Made by a program: the position numbers and the translations under genes. A stretch of 51,213 bases of DNA. Source: Caballeronia mineralivorans PML1(12) (GTDB lineage: Bacteria > Pseudomonadota > Gammaproteobacteria > Burkholderiales > Burkholderiaceae). Location of the stretch: positions 1 to 51,213 of the forward strand of contig NZ_AEJF01000124.1 in NCBI RefSeq assembly GCF_001028175.1, written 5' to 3'. Positions 25,481 to 33,785 of this stretch are shown here, in pieces. Every line of letters begins with the position of its first letter. The first letter of the stretch is position 1. The notes below the pieces were generated by a model. That model ran no database searches, was not told where the DNA came from, and was given only the letters and a program-made list of their open reading frames with translations.

Positions 25481-26685
25481 GTTTTTGTCCTTGCAGCGTG
25501 AGCTTTGAGCAGATCGCGCCCGACGATCAACTGCTGCACTTCGGTCGCACCTTCGTAGATCCGCAGCGCACGAATCTCGCGATACAGTTGCTCAACCACC
25601 GCACCGCTCTGCACCCCGCTCCCGCCCCACAATTGCACGGCGGCATCGATGACCTGTTGCGCCCCTTCGCTCGCATGCCACTTCGCTAATGCGGCTTCGC
25701 GCGTGACCGATTTGCCCTGATCGCGCAACCACGCGGCGCGATAAACAAGCAGCGCGGCGCTGTCGATGGTGAGCGCCATTTGCGCGAGCTTCGCTTGCGT
25801 CAACTGGAAGTCGCCAAGCGTCTGCCCGAACATCTTGCGCGACGCGGCACGCTCGAGCCCTTCGCTCATTGCACGTCGCGCGAAACCGAGCGATGCCGCT
25901 GCGACCGAGGTGCGGAAGATATCGAGTGTGCGCATTGCGAGCTTGAAACCTTCGCCTGGATTACCGAGCAGCGCGGCCCGTGGCACGCGTGCGTGTTCGA
26001 ATGAAAGACGCGCCAGCGGATGCGGCGCGATCACGTCCAGCCGTTCGGCAATGCGCAATCCCGGCGTATCGGCGTCGACGATAAACGCGCTGATGCCACG
26101 CGCCCCCGGCGCCTCGCCAGTGCGTGCGAACACCACGTAGAAGTCCGCGATGCCGCCGTTCGAGATCCAGGTCTTCTCGCCATCGAGCACATACGCGTCG
26201 CCATCTTCGCGAGCGCTGAGCGCGAGCGCCGCGACGTCGGAGCCTGCATCGGGTTCGGTCAGTGCGAAGGCGGCGATGATCTCGCCGCTTGCGACACGCG
26301 GCAGATAGCGCTGCTTTTGCGCTTCGTTACCCGCAAGTGAGATCGCGCCCGATCCGAGTCCCTGCATGGCGAGCGCGAAGTCAGCGAGACCGCTGTAGCG
26401 AGCGAGAGTCTCACGCAGCAGACAAACTGCACGCGTATCGATAGTGTCACCGTGACCGCCGTACGCTGTGCCGCCGACGCCATATCGCAGCCACCCGGCA
26501 GCGCCGAGTTCTCGTACGAGCCGGCGACAGGTTGCATCGACGTTCGCATGATCGCCATGGGTATCGCTTAGATGTTCCGATGCCCACGCATCGATACGCG
26601 CGCCGAGTTCACGATGCCGTGTTTCGAAGAATGGCCATGCGAGGGCATCGTGGAACGCGTCGGAAGTTGTTTGAGGATGAGCCAA
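25477..26685 (-). CDS. Acyl-CoA dehydrogenase
   Basis: A 402-residue FAD flavoenzyme. FAD-contact motifs FALTEPDAGSD and GEKTWISNGG are present, as is the catalytic glutamate (Glu378 in IYEGATEV). I place the start at the TTG at 26685, two bases after the crotonase stop, because GAGGGAGA lies at ideal distance and an upstream extension to 26739 would overlap the preceding gene and add an unlikely Arg-rich leader. In the operon it would oxidise a CoA-bound intermediate formed after ring reduction or opening. It could also be read as a glutaryl-CoA-type dehydrogenase, but that is not resolvable by eye. Confidence 0.92.
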   Translation of the reverse strand: MAHPQTTSDAFHDALAWPFFETRHRELGARIDAWASEHLSDTHGDHANVDATCRRLVRELGAAGWLRYGVGGTAYGGHGDTIDTRAVCLLRETLARYSGLADFALAMQGLGSGAISLAGNEAQKQRYLPRVASGEIIAAFALTEPDAGSDVAALALSAREDGDAYVLDGEKTWISNGGIADFYVVFARTGEAPGARGISAFIVDADTPGLRIAERLDVIAPHPLARLSFEHARVPRAALLGNPGEGFKLAMRTLDIFRTSVAAASLGFARRAMSEGLERAASRKMFGQTLGDFQLTQAKLAQMALTIDSAALLVYRAAWLRDQGKSVTREAALAKWHASEGAQQVIDAAVQLWGGSGVQSGAVVEQLYREIRALRIYEGATEVQQLIVGRDLLKAHAARTKT

Positions 26686-26686
26686 C

Positions 26687-27535
26687 TCAATCTCCCTCGA
26701 AAACGGGCCGCGTCTTCGCAGCGAACGCGCGATACGCACGGCCGAAATCGTTGGTCGCCATGCAGATTGCCTGCGCCTGCGCTTCGGATTCGATCGCTTC
26801 GTCGATGCTCATGCTCCACTCCTGGTGCAGCATCTTCTTGGTGATGCCATGCGCGAAGGTCGGACCCGACGCAAGATCGAAAGCGAGCGATTGAGCTTCA
26901 CGCACGACATCGCCGGGCTCGCATAAGCGGTTGTAGAAGCCCCACGCGAAACCCTCGTCGCCACTCGCGGAACGCCCGGTAAAAAGCAGTTCGGCTGCTC
27001 TGCCCTGACCGATGATGCGCGGCAGGATCGCACACGCGCCCATGTCGCAGCCCGCCAGCCCCACGCGGGTAAAAAGAAACGCGAGCTTGCTGCGCGCGGT
27101 GCCTAGCCGCAGATCCGAAGCCATTGCCACGATTGCGCCGGCCCCGGCGCAAATGCCATCGACTGCCGAAACAATCGGCTGCGGGCAATGGCGCATCGCT
27201 TTGACGAGGTCGCCCGTCATGCGCGTGAACATGAGCAGCTCGGGCATCGGCAAGTCCACGAGCGGCGCGATGATGTCGTGCACGTCGCCACCCGAGCAGA
27301 AGTTGTCGCCAGCGCCGTGTATCACGACGCTCTTTACGTCGGTAGCGTAAGCGAGCTGCCGGAACAGGTCGCGTAACTCCGCATACGATTCAAACGTCAG
27401 CGGGTTCTTGCGCTCCGGTCGGTCGAGCGTGATCGTGCCGACGCCGTTCGTAACAGACCAGCCAAAATGGTTCGCGTGGTAGTCGCCGAGTGTCGTGCGG
27501 TTGCCGGCGAAAAGCGCGGCGGTGTTGTCGTTCAT
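26687..27535 (-). CDS. Crotonase-family protein without the two classical catalytic glutamates
   Basis: A 282-residue enoyl-CoA hydratase/isomerase superfamily protein. The oxyanion motif DNFCSGGDVHDI (about 77-88) and DGICAGAGAIVAMASDLRLG are clear. At the places of the two hydratase glutamates it has Ile135 and Thr156/Arg157, while Asp164 lies in LAGCDMGA, so plain hydration is unlikely. C-C bond or ring hydrolysis, as for BadI-type crotonases, is a plausible alternative. The ATG at 27535 follows GGAGACAG; the frame is open further upstream but unrelated. It lies 34 bp after the MarR gene. Confidence 0.88.
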   Translation of the reverse strand: MNDNTAALFAGNRTTLGDYHANHFGWSVTNGVGTITLDRPERKNPLTFESYAELRDLFRQLAYATDVKSVVIHGAGDNFCSGGDVHDIIAPLVDLPMPELLMFTRMTGDLVKAMRHCPQPIVSAVDGICAGAGAIVAMASDLRLGTARSKLAFLFTRVGLAGCDMGACAILPRIIGQGRAAELLFTGRSASGDEGFAWGFYNRLCEPGDVVREAQSLAFDLASGPTFAHGITKKMLHQEWSMSIDEAIESEAQAQAICMATNDFGRAYRAFAAKTRPVFEGD

Positions 27536-27569
27536 CGACTGTCTCCGTATGCGTTCGAGCAAGGCTTCG

Positions 27570-28109
27570 TTACGAATCCGTACGCTCACGCAAATGCTGT
27601 TTAAGCTTGCCAAGCTTCTGGTGCATGCGCGCCTTGTCGGCAAGCGGCAAACCGCCGAACAACTCGACGACCCATTGTTCATGCGCCCGAGCCATGCGAT
27701 CGAACGACTCGCGGCCGTGCGCAGTGAGGCGCACCGCGAACGAACGGCGGTCATTCGGATCGATATCGCGCACTACAAAACCTTCCTTCTCCAACTGGTC
27801 CGTCAGACCGGTCACGTTGCCGCCCGTCACCATCAGACGCCGTGAAAGCTCGTTCATCTTCAGGCCTTCCGGATGGCGCTCCAGTTGCGCCATCATGTCG
27901 AAACGCGGCAGCGTGGTGTCGAATTCAGCGCGCAGGCGCTTGCGCAGTTCGGCTTGCACCAGATTGGTTGTGGTGAGCATGCGCAGCCATAAGCGCAGTC
28001 CCATGTGACTGTCGACGCCGGTGCTCATCTCGAGGTCGACGACATTGCCGGCGGCCTTGTCCTTCTCGGGCGCAGCGGCTTTAACCGTGCGGGCAGCGGG
28101 CTTGTTCAC
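27570..28109 (-). CDS. MarR-family transcriptional regulator within the operon
   Basis: A 179-residue winged-helix regulator. After a Lys/Ala-rich leader, the MarR core includes TTTNLVQAELRKRL, FDMMAQLERHPEGLKMNELSRRL, VTGGNVTGLTDQLEKEGFV and the wing DPNDRRSFAVRLT. It starts with GTG at 28109, overlapping the SDR stop as GTGA. Regulators of this family in aromatic-CoA pathways often respond to the aryl-CoA ester; here the most likely ligand would be 2-aminobenzoyl-CoA. Being co-transcribed with the enzymes implies feedback on its own operon. Confidence 0.92.
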   Translation of the reverse strand: MNKPAARTVKAAAPEKDKAAGNVVDLEMSTGVDSHMGLRLWLRMLTTTNLVQAELRKRLRAEFDTTLPRFDMMAQLERHPEGLKMNELSRRLMVTGGNVTGLTDQLEKEGFVVRDIDPNDRRSFAVRLTAHGRESFDRMARAHEQWVVELFGGLPLADKARMHQKLGKLKQHLRERTDS

Positions 28110-28888
28110 ATTACTTCTCCACCTGAAATAGAAATAGTCTGGCCAGTGATCGATCGCGATTCCGGTAGGCAGAGCCATAACGCCGAACTCGCGACTTCGT
28201 CCGGCGTCACGAAGCGACGTTGCGGATTCGAGCGCAGCAGCGCTTCGCGTGCCTCTTCCTCGCTACGCCCGGTCTGCGCAACGATCTTTTCGATCGACTG
28301 GTCGAGCAGCCCGGTTTCGGTATAACCGGGACACACGGCGTTGACGGTCACGCCACGCGTGGCGACTTCAAGCGCCAGCGAGCGTGTCATACCGATCACG
28401 CCATGCTTGGCCGCGCAATACGCGGCCACGTAGGCGTAACCCACCTGGCCCGCGGTACTGGCTACGTTGACAATGCGCCCACTACGACGTTCGAGCATCG
28501 CGGGAAGAACCGCTTGTGTGCAGAGGAACACGCCCGTGAGATTCACATCGAGCATGCGTTTCCATAGCGCTAAATCGGTCTTCGTAAACGGCGCGGCTTC
28601 GGCTTGCCCAGCGTTGTTCACGAGGATGTCGATGAACCCCTGTTCGCAGGCCGCAGCGAACGCTGTGGCGACGGAATCGGCGGACGTGACATCGACGGTC
28701 TGGACATGAACTGTGCCAAGCTCGCTCAATGCTTCGGCCTGATAGGCGAGCCGCGCCGCGTCCCGGCCCATCAGCGTGACCTGTGCTCCCGCTGTTACCA
28801 GCAAGCGGGCGATAGCGGCACCAATGCCACTGCCGCCGCCTGTCACCACCGCGTGCTGGCCGCTAAGCGTATAAGCGGTAGTGTTCAT
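28106..28888 (-). CDS. Short-chain dehydrogenase, probable hydroxyacyl-CoA dehydrogenase
   Basis: A 260-residue classical SDR. Cofactor motif TGGGSGIG at 16-23, NNAG at 91-94 and catalytic Ser144, Tyr157, Lys161 (AYCAAK) are complete; the C-terminal SITGQTISISGGEVM is typical of hydroxyacyl dehydrogenases and ketoreductases. The ATG overlaps the monooxygenase/reductase stop (ATGA). In the pathway it would interconvert a ring keto and hydroxy group on the CoA-bound intermediate. Confidence 0.92.
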   Translation of the reverse strand: MNTTAYTLSGQHAVVTGGGSGIGAAIARLLVTAGAQVTLMGRDAARLAYQAEALSELGTVHVQTVDVTSADSVATAFAAACEQGFIDILVNNAGQAEAAPFTKTDLALWKRMLDVNLTGVFLCTQAVLPAMLERRSGRIVNVASTAGQVGYAYVAAYCAAKHGVIGMTRSLALEVATRGVTVNAVCPGYTETGLLDQSIEKIVAQTGRSEEEAREALLRSNPQRRFVTPDEVASSALWLCLPESRSITGQTISISGGEVM

Positions 28889-31218
28889 GTTTCACCCTCC
28901 GAGCGCTGCGCACGCTCACGTTCATAGCCGCGTTCGAGTTGCGACTTCGCCGCGTAATACTGCTTTGGCCAGGCGATATCGGCGTAACCGAGCTTCGCTG
29001 CCTGGTCGAGCGTCCACGAAGGATTCGCGAGATGCGGACGCGCCACGGCGCACAGGTCTGCGCGGCCCGCTGCGATAATGCTGTTCACGTGGTCGGCTTC
29101 CGAGATCGCCCCGACGGCGATGGTCGCGATACCTGCTTCGTTGCGCACGCGATCCGAGAAAGGTGTCTGGAACATGCGGCCATAGACTGGCTTCTCGTCC
29201 TTGCTGACCTGTCCCGACGATACGTCGATCATGTCCGCGCCCGCCTCCTTGAACGCACGCGCGATCAGCACGGCGTCGTCGGGTGTAATGCCGCCGTCTA
29301 CCCAGTCGTGCGCCGAGATGCGCACGGAAATGGGCTTGTCCTCGGGCCACGCGGCGCGCATCGCCTTGAACACTTCGAGCGGGAAACGCAGGCGATTGGA
29401 GGGTGAACCGCCGTATTCATCGTCGCGATGATTGGTGAGAGGAGACAGAAAACCCGACAGCAGATAACCGTGCGCGCAGTGCAGTTCCAGCCAGTCAAAA
29501 CCTGCTTCCACGGCAAGCTCGGTCGAGCGCACGAGCTGCGCCTTGATCGCGCTCAAATCGTCCGCGCTTGCCGCATGCGACCATTGGCTTATGCCTTTCA
29601 AGTACTGCTGCCGAGACGCCGATACGATCGGCCAGTTGCCCTCTTCAAGCGGTCTGTCCGTCCCTTCCCAACTCACACGCGTGGATGCCTTCGCGCCCGC
29701 ATGACCGAGCTGAATGCCGATCTTCGCATCCGTTTCCCGATGCACGAACTCGACAATTCGCCGCCAAGCGTCACGTTGCGTGTCGTTATAGAGGCCCGGA
29801 CAACCCGGCGTGATGCGGCCCTCGGGCGAGACGCAGGTCATCTCCGTCATCACCAGCGCAGCGCCGCCCATGGCGCGCGCACCGAGATGCATCAGATGGT
29901 AGTCGCCTGCAATACCGTCGACGGCCGAGTACTGAGCCATTGGAGAAACCACCACACGGTTCTTCAGCGTCACGCCGCGTACGGTGAATGGCGTGAACAT
30001 CGGCGGGACGGAACGCTTGCTGCCGCTACCGATATCAAGTCCCGAGCGCTGCGCGATCCAGTTTTCAAACTCGCCCAGATAGGCCGCGTCACGTGAACGC
30101 AGGTTCTCATGCGAGATGCGTTGCGAACGCGTGAGCAGCGAGTAAGCGAATTGCTCGGGCTCGAACGATGCGTACCGCTCTACGTTTTCAAACCATTCCG
30201 TGGAGTTGCGCGCGGCGTTCTGGATACGCAGGACATCGACGCTGCGAACTTCCGTGTAGTGATCGAGCGCTGCCGCGAGATCGCCCGGATGCGCCGCGAT
30301 GCTGTTCGTCAGTTCGATCGCATCTTCAAGCGCGAGCTTGGTACCGGAGCCGATCGAGAAGTGCGCCGTATGCGCGGCATCGCCCATCAGGACGACGGGC
30401 GTCACGCTGCCGTCACTGTTCGCGCGGTTATGCACCCACGTTTCGTTCACGATGCGCGGAAACCGGATCCACTGCGAGGAACCGCGCAAATGCTGCGCGT
30501 TGGACTTGAGCGCATGGCCGTCGAGATATTTCGCAAAGAGCCGTTCGCAAAACGCGATACCGTCTTCCTTGCTCATTTCATCCAGGCCCGCCGCACGCCA
30601 GACCCGTTCGGGCGCTTCCACAATGAACGTAGACATATGGTCGTCGAAGCGATACGCATGCGCCTGGAACCAGCCGAACTCCGTCTTTTCGAAGGCGAAC
30701 GTGAAGGCATCGAACAGCTTGTCCGTGCCGAGCCAGACGAAGCGGCAGTCACGCAGATCGATGTCGGGTTTGTACGTGGCCGCGTATTTCGTGCGCACGA
30801 CGCTGTTGGCGCCATCGCACGCGACGATGAGGTCGGCGTCATACGATTCGTCGCTCGCGACTTGCGTTTCGAACACCAGCTTCACGCCGAGCGCCTCGGC
30901 ACGCGCCTGAAGAATGTTCAGCAGGCGCTTGCGGCCGATGCCGCAGAAACCGTGTCCGGACGAGCGCAGCGTGCGGCCGTTGATATGGATATCGATGTCG
31001 TCCCAGTGATTGAACGCATCGAGAATTGCCGCGGCACTCGCCTCGTCCGCGCGACGCAGGTTGCCGAGCGTCTGGTCGGAGAACACCACGCCCCAGCCGA
31101 AGGTGTCGTAAGGCCGATTGCGCTCCACCACCGTTACATCGTGAGCGGGATTTTGCTTCTTCATCAGCAAGCCAAAGTACAGACCCGCGGGGCCGCCACC
31201 GATACAAACGATGCGCAT
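28885..31218 (-). CDS. 2-aminobenzoyl-CoA monooxygenase/reductase (fused flavin hydroxylase and old-yellow-enzyme domains)
   Basis: A 777-residue two-domain flavoprotein. The N-terminal half is a UbiH/PHBH-like FAD monooxygenase: GGGPAG at 7-12 and the FAD motif VVLMGDAAHTAHFSIGSG. From about residue 400 it is an old-yellow-enzyme FMN reductase (MFTPFTVRGVTLKNRVVVSP, then IGIQLGHAGAKAS). This fusion hydroxylates and then reduces 2-aminobenzoyl-CoA, giving 2-amino-5-oxocyclohex-1-enecarbonyl-CoA in Azoarcus evansii (abm genes); databases often label it salicylyl-CoA 5-hydroxylase/oxidoreductase. The ATG at 31218 has GGAG at good distance; an ATG at 31230 is also in frame. First gene of the operon, behind a clear promoter. 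Confidence 0.93.
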   Translation of the reverse strand: MRIVCIGGGPAGLYFGLLMKKQNPAHDVTVVERNRPYDTFGWGVVFSDQTLGNLRRADEASAAAILDAFNHWDDIDIHINGRTLRSSGHGFCGIGRKRLLNILQARAEALGVKLVFETQVASDESYDADLIVACDGANSVVRTKYAATYKPDIDLRDCRFVWLGTDKLFDAFTFAFEKTEFGWFQAHAYRFDDHMSTFIVEAPERVWRAAGLDEMSKEDGIAFCERLFAKYLDGHALKSNAQHLRGSSQWIRFPRIVNETWVHNRANSDGSVTPVVLMGDAAHTAHFSIGSGTKLALEDAIELTNSIAAHPGDLAAALDHYTEVRSVDVLRIQNAARNSTEWFENVERYASFEPEQFAYSLLTRSQRISHENLRSRDAAYLGEFENWIAQRSGLDIGSGSKRSVPPMFTPFTVRGVTLKNRVVVSPMAQYSAVDGIAGDYHLMHLGARAMGGAALVMTEMTCVSPEGRITPGCPGLYNDTQRDAWRRIVEFVHRETDAKIGIQLGHAGAKASTRVSWEGTDRPLEEGNWPIVSASRQQYLKGISQWSHAASADDLSAIKAQLVRSTELAVEAGFDWLELHCAHGYLLSGFLSPLTNHRDDEYGGSPSNRLRFPLEVFKAMRAAWPEDKPISVRISAHDWVDGGITPDDAVLIARAFKEAGADMIDVSSGQVSKDEKPVYGRMFQTPFSDRVRNEAGIATIAVGAISEADHVNSIIAAGRADLCAVARPHLANPSWTLDQAAKLGYADIAWPKQYYAAKSQLERGYERERAQRSEGET

Positions 31219-31247
31219 GATGCGCTCCATGCTGAAGAGTCAGTGTT

Positions 31248-31276
31248 AATTTAGGCTTCGATAGTTTAGGTGTCAA
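31248..31276 (-). promoter_or_regulatory. Sigma70 promoter of the 2-aminobenzoate operon
   Basis: On the minus strand, TTGACA (31276-31271), 17-bp spacer, TAAATT (31253-31248), 30 bp before the start codon. The hexamer CCTAAA occurs twice, 15 bases apart, across the spacer and -10 region and may be part of a regulator site. Confidence 0.75.
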
Positions 31277-31588
31277 GTAAATTTATAAAGGAAGCGTCTC
31301 GTTCGCCCAGTCTCTGATTCGAAAGAATAAAGTCACTCACGGCGCTTTTCACGATGTGGGGTGCAATGAGCCTGTACGCGTCTGAGTTACTTCTGGACGG
31401 GCAAGGGACCGGGCCATACTCTGGCCGACGAGCGACAGGTGGGCGATCCTCTTTAATGGAACCGAGGCTCGCTAATTTATGGGCGCCACGTAGGCGGTGT
31501 TGCTAACCAAATTTGTCGAAACAACAAGCACCTGAGCGAGCGCGTCGGCATCATCGGGGTTTGGGACTGACTGTGCGCAGTGGATTTG
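31277..31588. other. Intergenic region upstream of the 2-aminobenzoate operon
   Basis: About 310 bp between the operon promoter and the end of the beta-propeller pseudogene. A/T-rich at its left end; no gene or repeat recognised. Confidence 0.45.
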
Positions 31589-32637
31589 TTAATTGGGAGC
31601 GACGACAAGGATTTTGAACGTGCCGGGAACGACGGACGGATAGGGGCTGGGCGGTACAGGTGCTGCTAATGTCGCTGTCGGCAAATATACCCGTCCCGTA
31701 TTGATATCGACAGAGCCCAAGCGCGCGCCTTTTTGGGTCACGAGGTTCTGAACGACGGCAATCTTTCGCGGGTTGCGGATGGAGATGACAGTCAATGTTC
31801 CATCCGCTCCACCCGGGATGAAAACAAGCCTGCGTCGTGGGTCGAATATGACCGCATCCGCGCCTTTACCCACGCTGAGACTTGCGACTTCCTTGCCGCT
31901 ATCAGCGCGTACGAACTTTGCCAATCCATTAGCGCAAACCGAGATCAGCAACTGATCGTCATGGTCGTAGGCAAGACCTGTGGGATCTTCGCAACCGGCC
32001 AAGGGAATGCGGCGCACGATATGTTTTGCAGCGATATCGGCGGCGACGATTTCATTTACCTTGCCGTCATTGACGTTGATATAGACGCTTCCGTTCCCAT
32101 CGGCGGCAGCAAACTCAGGGTTACCGCCAACGGTAATCGTATCGACCACCCGCAACAGTTTCTGGTCGATCAGGAGCAGGATCCCGGTTCGCCATTAACG
32201 GCGACCATCAATCCGGTTTTCGGTTCAACAACCAATGCGTCCAGGGTATGGCTGCCGCCGATCGGATCGTATTGTGCGGTTGAGATATCCGCCAGAATTT
32301 TTCCGCTGACGCCTTCGAATATTTTCACCGACTCGCTTTTACTATCGGCCACGGCGACTTTGCCATCGCCCAACACTGCGACACCGTGTGTCACGCCGGC
32401 GGCCAGAAGCCCCGTGTTCAGTCTGCCAGTTTTGAGATCTAACGCCGTTACGCCGCGTTGCGCCAGATAAAGGCGCCCGGCATCCTCATCGATGGTGGCA
32501 TAGTCCCACGATCCGCCTGATCCTGCGATCTGTGCTGTAACCGAATAGGTTGGCCTCGCCTGTGCCACTGCGATGTTGGTCGAAAGCAACATCGTTGTCA
32601 GCCAGAATGCCCATTTAACGCGGTGTGCTCTATTCAC
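31589..32637 (-). pseudogene. Secreted YVTN/YncE-type beta-propeller protein, frameshifted
   Basis: Two adjacent reading frames form one protein. The first part starts at a GTG at 32637 with signal peptide VNRAHRVKWAFWLTTMLLS (cleaved after AVAQA), followed by propeller repeats such as DYATIDEDAGRLYLAQRGV and VAVLGDGKVAVADSKS. It stops at 32170 after GLMVAVNGEPG. The other frame reads GILLLIDQKLL directly into RVVDTITVGGNPEFAAADGNG and continues the repeats (YDHDDQLLISVC, IFDPRRRLVFIPGG) to 31589. A one-base change near 32190-32200 therefore splits the gene. The intact protein would be about 345 residues, periplasmic, of unknown ligand. A sequencing error is possible. Confidence 0.8.
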
Positions 32638-32707
32638 GATCGGTTCCGTTGGATTTGTGCATCGTATCAATAATCCGGCAGTGCTATGAGGTATCCGCAC
32701 CCGAAAA

Positions 32708-33092
32708 GGTTCCGTCGCGCTAAGGCGTTGAGGTAAAGTTCGATAGACAAATTTTCCGAAGCTTGGGATGAGGAAGATGCTGCGAAAGGCGGTGCCGGTG
32801 GGATTGACGAAGGTTCTGAAGCGACGGCACTATCCGCTGGACGTGATTCTACGGTGGGTACGCTGGTATGTGGCGTACTCGCTGAGCCTGCGCAATCTTG
32901 AAGAGATGAATTTTCGTTGTGCCAGCAACATCCTGTCTGGCATCGAAACGATGCATATGATCAGAAAAGGACAGATGAAAACGGAGCATGGAACTCATCA
33001 ATCTGCCGCCGAGCAATTTTACTCATTAATTATATAAGCAGTCCTTCTAATTTCGTGCCTGATCGGCAGTATGGCCTTATCGCGACAGAACC
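32708..33092 (+). mobile_element. IS6-family insertion sequence, internally deleted remnant (385 bp)
   Basis: Bounded by imperfect terminal inverted repeats: GGTTCCGTCGCGCTAAGGC at 32708 and, in reverse complement, GGTTCTGTCGCGATAAGGC ending at 33092 (17 of 19 match). Between them is a transposase frame missing its middle. A full IS6 element is about 800-850 bp, so roughly 450 bp is lost. The flanking octamers differ, so no target duplication remains. Confidence 0.85.
32768..33037 (+). pseudogene. IS6-family transposase with in-frame internal deletion
   Basis: An 89-residue frame. Residues 1-47 match the N-terminus of IS6/IS240 transposases (LKRRHYPLDVILRWVRWYVA, then LSLRNLEEM). From residue 48 it jumps to the family's C-terminus (SNILSGIETMHMIRKGQM and SAAEQFYSL). 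The DDE catalytic core of about 150 residues is missing, so the protein cannot transpose. The deletion junction lies near 32909 and keeps the frame. Confidence 0.85.
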
Positions 33093-33193
33093 GTCAGATA
33101 AGCGGACAGGCGTTTCCGTTCCGCGCGTCAGCGATGAAGATACGGCCGATTACCGATCGCAAACCTCGACCGCTGCGCGTTCCGTCGATGACT

Positions 33194-33478
33194 TTAACGA
33201 ATCTCCACCTCGATAAATATCACCTCATGATCGGTCGCGTTGACGACGTTATGTTCTACGCCTTGTAACCCGGCGTAGCTGCGCCCGGCCTGCAGTTGCG
33301 AATCCCGGTTTCCCTGTCTGGTCTCGAGCAGAAGCGCGCCGTCCGTTTGCGGCACGACGACATAGTCATGCCCGTGAACATGCCAACCGGTTTCGGCACC
33401 GGGCGCGAATCGCCACTCGGTGACAATCACACGTTCGTTCGATACTTGTTGCGTCGGGATTGCTTGCGGACGATTCAT
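33194..33478 (-). CDS. Small cupin-domain protein
   Basis: A 94-residue single-domain cupin. The first cupin motif is GWHVHGHDYVVV, with two His usable as metal ligands; the second region reads YAGLQGVEHNVVNATDHEVIFIEVE with another His. The ATG at 33478 follows GGAGAAACTC. Such small cupins bind or isomerise small molecules; the substrate is not deducible. It lies between the IS6 remnant and the cyclase operon, in the same direction as the latter but 307 bp away. Confidence 0.85.
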   Translation of the reverse strand: MNRPQAIPTQQVSNERVIVTEWRFAPGAETGWHVHGHDYVVVPQTDGALLLETRQGNRDSQLQAGRSYAGLQGVEHNVVNATDHEVIFIEVEIR

Positions 33479-33785
33479 CAGAGTTTCTCCAGTCAAGTGA
33501 GGCGACAAAGATTCGGCGGAACATCAGTCGAGCGACGGGATGGTCGCCTCGGAAACGCCTAATCGGTTGTTCGCAGCGCGTTCGTAGCTGCATCTGTGAC
33601 CTGTCGGGCGCGATCCGTTTGAAGCACATTCTGCGCACAAAGGATGTCGTTCGACATATACAGTACGTTTGTTTCTATCAGCACAGTTGGCGCTGCCGCG
33701 GTGTGGCGCGTCAGACGCGATGCTGAAAGGAGCGCACAGTTACGCAGAATGCAGGCAGATTCTGCGTGAGCCTGGTAATGTGAAA
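33479..33785. other. Intergenic region, no gene recognised
   Basis: About 307 bp between the cupin start and the cyclase stop. Should hold the cupin promoter. No hairpin with T-tract was noticed. Confidence 0.4.

Noticed and set aside
30109..31254. 381-codon plus-strand frame opposite the monooxygenase/reductase
   Set aside because: Arg-rich translation without any motif; opposite a conserved two-domain enzyme.
33092..33100. Target-site duplication for the IS6 remnant
   Set aside because: The octamers just outside the two inverted repeats (CCCGAAAA and GTCAGATA) do not match.
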